Of a stretch of 64,000 nt of DNA, positions 50,783 to 58,040 are shown piece after piece. How positions within the stretch are numbered: the first letter of the stretch is position 1; each line of letters starts with the position of its first letter. The DNA comes from Candidatus Eremiobacterota bacterium (GTDB lineage: Bacteria; Vulcanimicrobiota; CADAWZ01; Ess09-12): the NCBI GenBank assembly GCA_031082125.1, contig JAVHLM010000014.1, forward strand, positions 1-64,000. Reading direction: 5' to 3'. The position numbers and the translations under genes are program-made. The notes below the pieces were generated by a model that searched no databases, was not told where the DNA came from, and was given only the letters and a program-made list of their open reading frames with translations.

Positions 50783-52327
50783 ATGGAACTCTATCCCCCC
50801 GGCACCGCTCACAGCCCGTCGATGGCAATGCCGCCCCTTGCTCCCAAGGGAGAGCCTCCCGGGCAGGACATGGCAGCGCCCGCGCCTTCGGATTCGTTTA
50901 CACCGGGCACGGCGGCGGTGATGCGGGATGCGGCGTCGGCAGCCTCGGGCCTCTTCGGGGCCACAGCAAAGGAGTACGAGAAGGCTCTGGAAAACGACAG
51001 GAAGTTTACCAGCACGCCGGTGCTCTTCGGGAATTCAGCAGGCTGGAAAGCCCCGCTCCTCGAGGAAGGGGAGAGAGGCGAGTATGAAAAGATCATATGC
51101 GCCGGCGGCGACAAGGTCCTGATCCTCCCCCTCAGGAACAACTGCGGCACACTCAAGGGGACTGCAGTCTTCGTGAGCCCAGAAAAGGGAGTCATTGAAA
51201 AGCCCGACGTGAATAAGATAGGCCAGCAGTATGCCCAGAGGATCACCGCATCTTTCGACGGCTCGAGGACCTATATCACCGACGGCCTCTCCTCCCACGT
51301 GAAGTCCTTCGATGAAAGCCTCGATTTTGTTGCCGACATGGACCTTGCCTCGTACCATGCCGACTTCGGAAGGGTCAACGACTTCAGGTGCGGGGTGAAA
51401 GCCAATTATGCCTTCGTGCTCTCCCCACAGAACGCCTCCGATGACAAGGATTACCTCGTGGCCCTCGAGCCCTCGACCAACAGGCCCCTCTGGCACAGGG
51501 AGCTCCCGCACCTCCAGAAGCACGGCGTCTTCGAGGGCCCCGACGGCAGCGTCTACGCCGTGACCGATGATCATGGCGCCTTTGCGCTCCATAAATTCTC
51601 CCGCGACGGCAAGGAAAAGGGTGTGATGGCCATGGAAGGGCGCCCCCGGGATATCGTCTTCCAGAAGGACGCCACCATGGTAATGAACATCGAGGGGGGC
51701 GGCGTGAGAGCCCTCACCCCTTCAAGCAGGAAGCCGGGGAACTACACTCAGAAGTGGGCCATCACCAGCAAGGAATATTACGGCTTCCAGCCCTCGAGGG
51801 ACGGCAGCTCCCTTTATGGCATTGACAACGGGTGGTCCAGGAACAGGCTTGCGAAGATCGATGCTGAAACAGGCAGTGTTCTGTGGGAAAAGGATGCAAA
51901 AGATTCCCACCTGCTGGACTTCAGGGTCATCAACGACGAGATTTACACGCTCTCTCAGGGCCATGACCACAAGACGGTGTTCATGAGGAAATTTGGCGCC
52001 GATGGGAAGACCCTCTGGGAGGACAGCGCTCCCCTCGGGGAACTGGGCCAGTGGCATGGACCCGCCATCACGCCCAAAGGCGGATTCATTTTCGCCGGGG
52101 ATCGCGACGGCTCTCTCTATTTCATGCATCCCAGGAGGGATGGCGAGACCAGGGAGAGCATCGCGGCGGAGCTTTCAAATCCCCATGAGGCCGAATACTT
52201 CAGGGAAAGAGTGCTTGAGATGGCAGAGGCCGGGCCCGTGGAAAAGCCTGATGAAAAAAAGATTGTCGAAGAAGACCAGTTCCTGATCATCGGTGGCCTG
52301 AAGATAAAGAAGAAGGATACCCGGTGA
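50783..52327 (+). CDS. PQQ/BamB-like beta-propeller protein without Sec signal
   Basis: 514 residues. Residues 1-45 are Pro/Ala/Ser-rich. From about 80 a series of blades with G-x-V-L-W-x-K-D and D-G-S-x-Y-x-x-T patterns (for example A-E-T-G-S-V-L-W-E-K-D) resembles PQQ-like or WD-type propellers. A short C-terminal tail ends F-L-I-I-G-G-L-K-I. It has no clear signal peptide, unlike BamB. Probably a protein-interaction propeller. It begins with a Ser/Pro-rich leader like several putative exported proteins here, but without the D-S-V motif. Confidence 0.75.
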   Translation: MELYPPGTAHSPSMAMPPLAPKGEPPGQDMAAPAPSDSFTPGTAAVMRDAASAASGLFGATAKEYEKALENDRKFTSTPVLFGNSAGWKAPLLEEGERGEYEKIICAGGDKVLILPLRNNCGTLKGTAVFVSPEKGVIEKPDVNKIGQQYAQRITASFDGSRTYITDGLSSHVKSFDESLDFVADMDLASYHADFGRVNDFRCGVKANYAFVLSPQNASDDKDYLVALEPSTNRPLWHRELPHLQKHGVFEGPDGSVYAVTDDHGAFALHKFSRDGKEKGVMAMEGRPRDIVFQKDATMVMNIEGGGVRALTPSSRKPGNYTQKWAITSKEYYGFQPSRDGSSLYGIDNGWSRNRLAKIDAETGSVLWEKDAKDSHLLDFRVINDEIYTLSQGHDHKTVFMRKFGADGKTLWEDSAPLGELGQWHGPAITPKGGFIFAGDRDGSLYFMHPRRDGETRESIAAELSNPHEAEYFRERVLEMAEAGPVEKPDEKKIVEEDQFLIIGGLKIKKKDTR

Positions 52328-52339
52328 AGCCTTCTCCTG

Positions 52340-53251
52340 TCAGTTATACCACGCGTTGAAAGTCTCCGAGGTGCCGTCCATCTTCACATCGTATGTCCTC
52401 GAGGCGCCGCCTTCCCAATTCACCGTCACGGTGTACCATTTGCCTTCCTTGGCCGTTCCCAGGGAGAGGCTCTGCTCGGGATTATGGCCGTAGTTGCTGA
52501 ACTGCTCGGAGGTCCTGTTCTTGTAGTTGCCATATTCCGTTATCTTTATTGACTTCACGGGATGATATTCACCGTTTTGCTCGTAGCCATGGGCATTCAC
52601 GCTGAGAGTACCGGTTTTTGCCTCGTTTTTGTCAGGTTTCACGGGATTGGTGGCGTTGGCCTCGGCGGCGCGCCTCAGGGCATCCTGCTTGGCCTTCATC
52701 ATCTGCTGGAGGAAGCTGGCTGAGTCCTGCATGTCAGGCGGGAGCTCCATGCCGGGTGGCATCTCCATGCCTGGTGGCAGCTCCATGGAGGGCATCGAGG
52801 GGACGTTTATCGTTGAGGGCCATCGGGGCGCAGGGCCAGGGTCAAGCGGCGGAGCTTCCTGGGGGAAGGCCTGGAATCTATTGGGATTCTGGGAGGTCAC
52901 CGGGTTTCTCATATCAATAACCCGCTCGCGGGGCGCGGGCCCCTGTGGCGGTGCAGCCTGCGCAGTCGGGGCGCAGCCGACACCGGCAAAGCCCAGGAGG
53001 GCGAGCGCCAGACCCAGGCAGGCCATGTGTGAGCGGTGGGAATAGAGGTGGAAGCCCTCGGATTCAGAGGATGCGGTCTTATGGGCCGCTTTGTAGCGGA
53101 GAATCTCACTTCTTGACGGATAGGGTGAAGGCTGCCCCTTCTCCAGGATGTCGCGGGGATCTTCAGCAGGCCCTTCCCTGAGGGTTCCAAATCCCTGAAG
53201 GGTTCCGGCCGGCCAGCTTGTTTTCTGATTGACAGGCTTGATAGGGTCCAT
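52340..53251 (-). CDS. Unrecognised protein with internal hydrophobic/lipobox-like segment
   Basis: From the ATG at 53251 after GGGAGGAG, 303 residues. Residues 1-73 are polar and disordered. Then comes a hydrophobic stretch (A-C-L-G-L-A-L-A-L-L-G-F-A-G-V-G-C) ending in a lipobox-like G-V-G-C, a Pro-rich region with P-P-G-M-E repeats, and a beta-rich C-terminal 90 residues. A lipobox this far from the start is unusual: either the true start is internal or the segment is a membrane anchor with a long cytoplasmic leader. No family recognised. Confidence 0.65.
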   Translation of the reverse strand: MDPIKPVNQKTSWPAGTLQGFGTLREGPAEDPRDILEKGQPSPYPSRSEILRYKAAHKTASSESEGFHLYSHRSHMACLGLALALLGFAGVGCAPTAQAAPPQGPAPRERVIDMRNPVTSQNPNRFQAFPQEAPPLDPGPAPRWPSTINVPSMPSMELPPGMEMPPGMELPPDMQDSASFLQQMMKAKQDALRRAAEANATNPVKPDKNEAKTGTLSVNAHGYEQNGEYHPVKSIKITEYGNYKNRTSEQFSNYGHNPEQSLSLGTAKEGKWYTVTVNWEGGASRTYDVKMDGTSETFNAWYN

Positions 53252-53323
53252 GACTTCTCTCCTCCCGTAATTACTGCCGCGGCTTTCCTGCCGCGGGCAG
53301 CGCTTGCCTGGCAAGCCCAGGCC

Positions 53324-54310
53324 TTATTGTTCCTGCTCCCTGCCATAGAGGGCCGTGAGGGCCTTATCGACACGCTGTGACCAGGACCATTCGTTGTGAG
53401 TGGCGCCGGGGTCCTCGAAGTAAAAAAGCTCTTTGCCGAAGGCATATCCCTTCCTGAGGAACACGTTCCCCATATCCCGCGTGTCCTCGACGGCGTCGCA
53501 GATGCCGTTCTGGTTGTCATCCTGGTCGCTCTCCCTGGTGCCGATGTCAAGCCAGATTTTTGAGGGCCCTTTCGAGGCGGGGTCTTCCGCTATCATATCG
53601 ACGATCTGCTTCCCGGCCCACCATATCGAAGGCGAGAGGGCTCCCACGAGGCCGAAGGTAGCGGGGTATTTCCACCCGAGATAGAGTGCTGAAAGGCCTC
53701 CCAGCGACGAGCCCATTATCCCCGTCTCCTCAGGTTTCAGTGACGTCCTGAAGGTGCTGTCGATAAAGGGCTTGAGCTCTTCGGTGAGAAACCTGGCGTA
53801 CTGGGGAAGCTTTCCCCCGCCATGGACGGGATCGGGCACGGGGGTGTACTCGCTCATCCTGTCCTTGGTGTTGCTCACGGCAACAATTATCACATCCTTG
53901 AGGGCTCCTTCCCTGATGAGCCGCTCCGCAGTCTCATCGACGCCCCATTCTACCCCTCCGAAAGCCGTCCCGCTGTTGAAGACATTCTGGCCGTCGGCCA
54001 TGTAGAGGACGGGGTATTTTTTTCCGGGGTGCTGCTCATAGCCGGGAGGAAGATAGACATAGACATTCCTGTCGTTGCCGAGGATTTCAGAGTGAAAGTC
54101 ATTGAAGATCCTGACGTCTCCCGTGTATGTGCCTCCCGTGGCGGGGATGCCGGCAGCTTTCTTCAGGAAGGATGGCGCGCTGCCGTCAGGGCTTTCGGCT
54201 CCCAGGGAGACCGAGTCCTGACGGATGCAAAGGCCCTCGCCGTCGGAACTGCCTTCAATGACCTTCGGCAAAGGCGCAGGGGAATGAAAAGAGCTTCCCT
54301 TTATCTCCAT
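53324..54310 (-). CDS. Alpha/beta-hydrolase esterase with leader motif and calcium loop
   Basis: 328 residues of the putative esterase/enterochelin-esterase (Fes) class. The nucleophile is S202 in G-S-S-L-G-G, with a late His305 in T-H-N-E-W and an oxyanion region near Y-M-A-D-G-Q-N. Residues 1-60 are Ser/Pro-rich with D-S-V-S-L-G at 32-37. Between the nucleophile and His lies D-D-N-Q-N-G-I-C-D-A-V-E (264-275), a complete EF-hand-type loop not usual in this family. No Sec signal, although relatives are often exported. Substrate unknown: an ester, perhaps of a carbohydrate or siderophore. Confidence 0.85.
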   Translation of the reverse strand: MEIKGSSFHSPAPLPKVIEGSSDGEGLCIRQDSVSLGAESPDGSAPSFLKKAAGIPATGGTYTGDVRIFNDFHSEILGNDRNVYVYLPPGYEQHPGKKYPVLYMADGQNVFNSGTAFGGVEWGVDETAERLIREGALKDVIIVAVSNTKDRMSEYTPVPDPVHGGGKLPQYARFLTEELKPFIDSTFRTSLKPEETGIMGSSLGGLSALYLGWKYPATFGLVGALSPSIWWAGKQIVDMIAEDPASKGPSKIWLDIGTRESDQDDNQNGICDAVEDTRDMGNVFLRKGYAFGKELFYFEDPGATHNEWSWSQRVDKALTALYGREQEQ

Positions 54311-54408
54311 GAGAACAATACCTCACACTTATTGCTTCTCCAGTATATCACAAAAAGGCTTCCGGGGGGATTGCCATATTGTGAACTTTTCGATTGTCTC
54401 ATCGGCTT

Positions 54409-55323
54409 TCAGGGCTTCCGCCACTCCGCCGAATCTTCTTTTCTCACATATTCTCCGGTCCTGACCTCTGCCTCCTGCAGGTAGAGATGCAGTGCCGCAA
54501 GCATGTCCAGGTGGAGCTTCACCAGCCTCCTGAGCTTTGGAATGCTGAAAGGCAGAGTATTGTCATCATACCTGGGATTGTCAAGGGGAATCTTGAGCTC
54601 CGCCTCGATATCAAGAGGATAATAGGTCATGTCGCCGTAAGGTCGCTTCGGGTCAAGGGCAGGAACGGGATGGCAGACTCCAGGGCTATCTTCCGCCCAG
54701 CGGCTCGGCTCAAGCATGAAAGAGGCCAGGACGACAAGCCTCCTGTGATCGTCTGTGAAGTGAAAGCTGCTTTTGTCTCGAAGGCGGGGGACAGGCATGG
54801 CGACTACCTTGCCGGCTTCCTCGGAACGCACGAAATCGACCTGCGTCAGGCCTTCCACAAGAAGCACCGGCTCTCTCACGCGGAGGGTGTAGGTGCCTTC
54901 CTTCAGTGCCCCATGGCTTAACAATATTTGCATTGCCGGGAGAAGCCCGGTGAAAAGGCTTTCAGCCTTCGCTCGAGTCTCCGGGTGCTGAGTGCCGGAT
55001 GATTTAAGGCTGCCCCGATCCTCTGTGAGGCCGCATATACGGGCTATGTCACCATATAGATTTTCAGAGCCGAAGGGCTTCGCAGGGTGGACCGTCGGCG
55101 CCCCGTTCTCGGTGGGATCCCAGACCATCCTCGCTTCCCGCAGCATGGCGCGGTGGGCATCGGTGAAGTGAAATATTTCAGGGGCCTTGTCGTCTGCAAA
55201 AACATCTGATCGAAGGGCTGTGAGCATAATAAGCAGGCATCCCAGGAGGAGCCCTGAGTGATGATGCCGGTGCAGGAATCCGGGGCTTTTCTCCTTTCGG
55301 GCGGCGCCGTGCTTGATCAGCAC
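54409..55323 (-). CDS. Unrecognised exported protein with a duplicated domain
   Basis: 304 residues. A hydrophobic segment (about residues 24-44, L-L-L-G-C-L-L-I-M-L-T-A-L) reads like a signal with a long n-region. Two copies of a domain follow: F-H-F-T-D-A-H-R at about 51 and F-H-F-T-D-D-H-R at about 187, each with downstream H-P, P-Y/F-G-D and L-x-L-x-x-G motifs. The first words are nearly identical, so this is an internal duplication. The family is unknown. The GTG start at 55323 directly follows the upstream stop codon, so it is coupled to that gene. Confidence 0.7.
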   Translation of the reverse strand: MLIKHGAARKEKSPGFLHRHHHSGLLLGCLLIMLTALRSDVFADDKAPEIFHFTDAHRAMLREARMVWDPTENGAPTVHPAKPFGSENLYGDIARICGLTEDRGSLKSSGTQHPETRAKAESLFTGLLPAMQILLSHGALKEGTYTLRVREPVLLVEGLTQVDFVRSEEAGKVVAMPVPRLRDKSSFHFTDDHRRLVVLASFMLEPSRWAEDSPGVCHPVPALDPKRPYGDMTYYPLDIEAELKIPLDNPRYDDNTLPFSIPKLRRLVKLHLDMLAALHLYLQEAEVRTGEYVRKEDSAEWRKP

Positions 55324-56223
55324 TTACTCCGCCGCCTGTTTCCCTGGCTCCACGGAGGCTGTCTTATTCTCAATGGACCCGGCCTGAGCGCTCATCGCTG
55401 CACCCATCGGTGCAGTAAAAGGATGAGATGATAATGCCGATGCCTGGCTCTGCACGGATGCCGCCGCGGCCCGCAATGAAGAAGCCTGCTGCTGCGCGGT
55501 GCCTGGAATGCCTGCTGCCGTTGAAGCGCTGGCGGAAGAAGGAGAAAGTCCTGTCGCACCGGTAGTTCCGCCTGCGGCGCCCAGTATGGAGGCTGGGCTT
55601 CCGCTTGCAGCCGCCCCTACGGATTGAGAGATGCCTTGAGAGGAGCTCCCAGCCTCGCCGCCCCCGGAAGAGCCTGACTGGTAAGAAGAGCCCTGCATTC
55701 TCCCCTGGAATCTCTGTCTCAGGTTGCTGAAGAGCCCCCTGCTCGTTGAATCGGTGCTTTGTGACGACTCGCCCTGTTTATCTATCTCAGAGATTTTTCC
55801 GGCTTCGCTGCGGGCCTGGGAGGCGTTCTTGTCGGCGGAGATATCACTGGCAGATGGCGGTGACTGGGACTGGTAAGGCGCAGATGCGCTGTTCTGCGCC
55901 TCTGCCGCCTCTTTTGACTCATTCACCTTTTTATCGGAATTCTCTCCGGGAGACCTGACCGCGTCGTTCCAGGTGCTCGCGAAGCTGGAAAGAGCCGGCG
56001 AGCCTGTGGAGCTCTCTCCGTTCCGGGCTTCACTGGAGAGGGTGACTCCTGAGCTCAGCGAGGGGGAATACTCACCGGAGCCGCTTTCCGTCTCCAGCGC
56101 GCCGCCTGCCGTGGAGACACCTCCTGCAGGGCTCCCTTCATACGGGGTACTGGATCGCTGTATCGAAGAGCTTTCCGAGCTGCCGCTGCCTATTTCTCCC
56201 ACTGTCATATCATCGTCTGCCAT
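55324..56223 (-). CDS. Low-complexity Ser/Ala/Gly-rich protein
   Basis: 299 residues, almost wholly Ser, Ala, Gly, Gln and Thr, predicted disordered. The N-terminus is acidic (M-A-D-D-D). S-G-V-T-L-S-S-E-A at 58-66 loosely matches the leader motif. Two short Ala-rich helical stretches occur near the end (S-S-L-R-A-A-A-A-S-V). No enzyme features. It is translationally coupled to the duplicated-domain protein downstream and may be its chaperone, linker or substrate. An extended -10 at 56270-56265 and a strong start (CGGGAGGG) support real expression. Confidence 0.6.
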   Translation of the reverse strand: MADDDMTVGEIGSGSSESSSIQRSSTPYEGSPAGGVSTAGGALETESGSGEYSPSLSSGVTLSSEARNGESSTGSPALSSFASTWNDAVRSPGENSDKKVNESKEAAEAQNSASAPYQSQSPPSASDISADKNASQARSEAGKISEIDKQGESSQSTDSTSRGLFSNLRQRFQGRMQGSSYQSGSSGGGEAGSSSQGISQSVGAAASGSPASILGAAGGTTGATGLSPSSASASTAAGIPGTAQQQASSLRAAAASVQSQASALSSHPFTAPMGAAMSAQAGSIENKTASVEPGKQAAE

Positions 56224-56264
56224 TGCAATCCCTCCCGGAAAACAAGCATGAAATCCCTGGTATC

Positions 56265-56270
56265 ATTATA
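56265..56270 (-). promoter_or_regulatory. Extended -10 of the low-complexity gene
   Basis: Minus strand TTGCTATAAT gives TG-n-TATAAT about 40 bases before the start codon. Confidence 0.55.
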
Positions 56271-56325
56271 GCAAAGCAGGGAGGGGAAAATTATGAACAA
56301 ATCTTTAAAAAGGATAACATTTTGT

Positions 56326-56355
56326 AAAAAAAACCGCCTGCCCCGGGGCAGGCGG
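56326..56355 (-). terminator. Strong terminator on the minus strand
   Basis: A perfect 22-base inverted repeat (56334-56355) with CCGCCTG / CAGGCGG arms is followed on the minus strand by eight T residues. It would stop minus-strand readthrough from the GNAT gene, which would otherwise run antisense through the repeat-protein gene. Confidence 0.8.
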
Positions 56356-56517
56356 CTCCCGGATACGCTTGCCCTTCGAGGCACAGCAGCCCGCATCAGT
56401 TATTCAGCCTGTCACTTTTTGCCGGCGGGAGTATAATTATATATGAAAGGATTTCGCTCTCTGCGGAAAAGCGTTATCCAAGTATGGGCCTGGAAGGGCC
56501 GTCACCAAGGAGGAGCC

Positions 56518-56952
56518 ATGAGAGTGTTTCTTGTCATGCTCTTGCTGTTAGTTTCACTGGGGGAGTGCGCGTGCAGCGATGATTGTGTCGTCTATCCCAC
56601 CCTTCCCGGGACAAGCTGCCGCGATTATTCCAGGCCGGGATGGCGGATTGACAGAGGCTCGGTCTATCCTACCCTTCCCGGGACAAGCTGCCGTGACTAT
56701 TCCAGGCCGGGATGGCAGGTGGATAAAGGCTCGGTCTATCCCACTCTTCCCGGGACCAGCTGCCGTGATTACTCCAGGCCGGGATGGCGGACTGAGAACG
56801 GCTCAATGTATCCCACTCTTCCCGGGACCAGCTGCCGAGACTATTCCAAGCCGGGACTCAGGTGGGATAACGGCACTCTTTACCCGACACTTCCCGGCAC
56901 GAACTGCCGGGATTATTCAAAGCCGGGATGGCGTGTCGAGCGCGACAGGTAG
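56518..56952 (+). CDS. Secreted protein of five 24-residue Cys repeats
   Basis: ATG 56518 after AAGGAGGAG gives 144 residues. A signal peptide (about 1-20, L-L-L-L-V-S-L-G-E-C-A-C-S) is followed by five near-identical 24-residue units, each with Y-P-T-L-P-G-T-S-C-R-D-Y-S-R-P-G-W. Each unit has one Cys, so disulfide pairing or a repeating binding surface is likely. DNA repeats are about 72 bp and still closely similar. No known family comes to mind. It converges on the GNAT gene, 5 bases apart. Confidence 0.8.
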   Translation: MRVFLVMLLLLVSLGECACSDDCVVYPTLPGTSCRDYSRPGWRIDRGSVYPTLPGTSCRDYSRPGWQVDKGSVYPTLPGTSCRDYSRPGWRTENGSMYPTLPGTSCRDYSKPGLRWDNGTLYPTLPGTNCRDYSKPGWRVERDR

Positions 56953-56957
56953 GGGCT

Positions 56958-58031
56958 TTACCACTTTCCTGCCACTTCGCCGCAGGCGGGATTCTCTGCC
57001 GCGTCTTTTTTTATCAATTCTAGAATTCTCCGTGCCTTGTCAGACGCGAGCCTTATCGAGTCATAAGCCGGGAGATCGAGCACTTTCTGGAGCAGCAGCC
57101 CGTCCGTATCAAACCAGCGGGGAAGAAATCCTCCGAGGAAATAGCCCCGTGAGCGGAGCACTTTGACGGCATATCCTGAAGCGCTGTCCGCGAGGTTCAG
57201 GCAGAACTGCATGACTCTTATTCCTTTCCTGGCAGCGAGGGCTTCAAAATTCCCCACTGATTTCTCAAAGCTGCGCCCCGCAGCCGACACACGGACCCTC
57301 GCCACATGAGCATCATCAAAGAATTGGGTGGTGAGCTCCGTCTCTGCCGAGGGCATGGAAGGATCGCCCTCCCTGAAATCCCTGTCCAGATCCATACCGT
57401 CGAAGACAAAGGCCAGAGCCTCCCTGTACTCTTCAGGGATGTGGATGATCTGTCTTTTTTTCCGCAGCTCTCTGAAGGTGAGCAGTGTCGATATCCTGTC
57501 TTCGGGAAAATCCTTGCACTGATAGGTAGCGGCAGGCAGCAGGCCCACTTCAATCGCAGTCTCGTGGTATCCGGCCAGTATCGAGAGTTTCTGGGTGATC
57601 AGGTGGTGGCAGACAGCCTCGCCGAAGAGGGTGCAAAGCTCATGGGCCGGGGCTATTCTGTCCAGCAGATAATTCTGGATCTTGAGCATGGCAAGGCTCC
57701 TGCGGTAAAGAGGGTGCACGATGAACTGCCCGATTTCACAGGTTCCCTCACAGGGTGCGGAGCTCCGGTAGATGGCGCCGTGGCCTACAATAGCGCCTGA
57801 TGAGGTGCGGGCGACGGCAGAGAGGACACTTTTATTCTCGTTCTCCTCAATGAGTTTCCCGGGAATATAATAGGTATCGACGGGGTACTGATCCCCGTAC
57901 ACCGCATAGAAAATACGGGCTATGCCCCAGGCGTCCTCAGGCCTGAAGGAATCTACTTCAAAAGGCTCATGGGGGGTGACCGAATGCCCCTCTCCTCTCA
58001 GTTTCTCAATGGCCTCCGCCTTGTTCATCAC
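56958..58031 (-). CDS. GNAT-like acetyltransferase
   Basis: 357 residues. The N-terminal half (about 25-180) has the GNAT layout: V-D-S-F-R-P-E-D-A-W-G-I-A-R, then a beta strand with V-G-H-G-A-I-Y and E-I-G-Q-F-I-V-H-P-L-Y-R-R before the acyl-CoA loop. The C-terminal half (about 190-340) may be a second, weaker GNAT-like module ending G-Y-F-L-G-G-F-L-P-R-W. It starts 9 bases after the acyl-CoA synthetase gene, so the two are co-expressed. They probably process the same acyl substrate. Confidence 0.78.
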   Translation of the reverse strand: MMNKAEAIEKLRGEGHSVTPHEPFEVDSFRPEDAWGIARIFYAVYGDQYPVDTYYIPGKLIEENENKSVLSAVARTSSGAIVGHGAIYRSSAPCEGTCEIGQFIVHPLYRRSLAMLKIQNYLLDRIAPAHELCTLFGEAVCHHLITQKLSILAGYHETAIEVGLLPAATYQCKDFPEDRISTLLTFRELRKKRQIIHIPEEYREALAFVFDGMDLDRDFREGDPSMPSAETELTTQFFDDAHVARVRVSAAGRSFEKSVGNFEALAARKGIRVMQFCLNLADSASGYAVKVLRSRGYFLGGFLPRWFDTDGLLLQKVLDLPAYDSIRLASDKARRILELIKKDAAENPACGEVAGKW

Positions 58032-58040
58032 TGGTGAATC

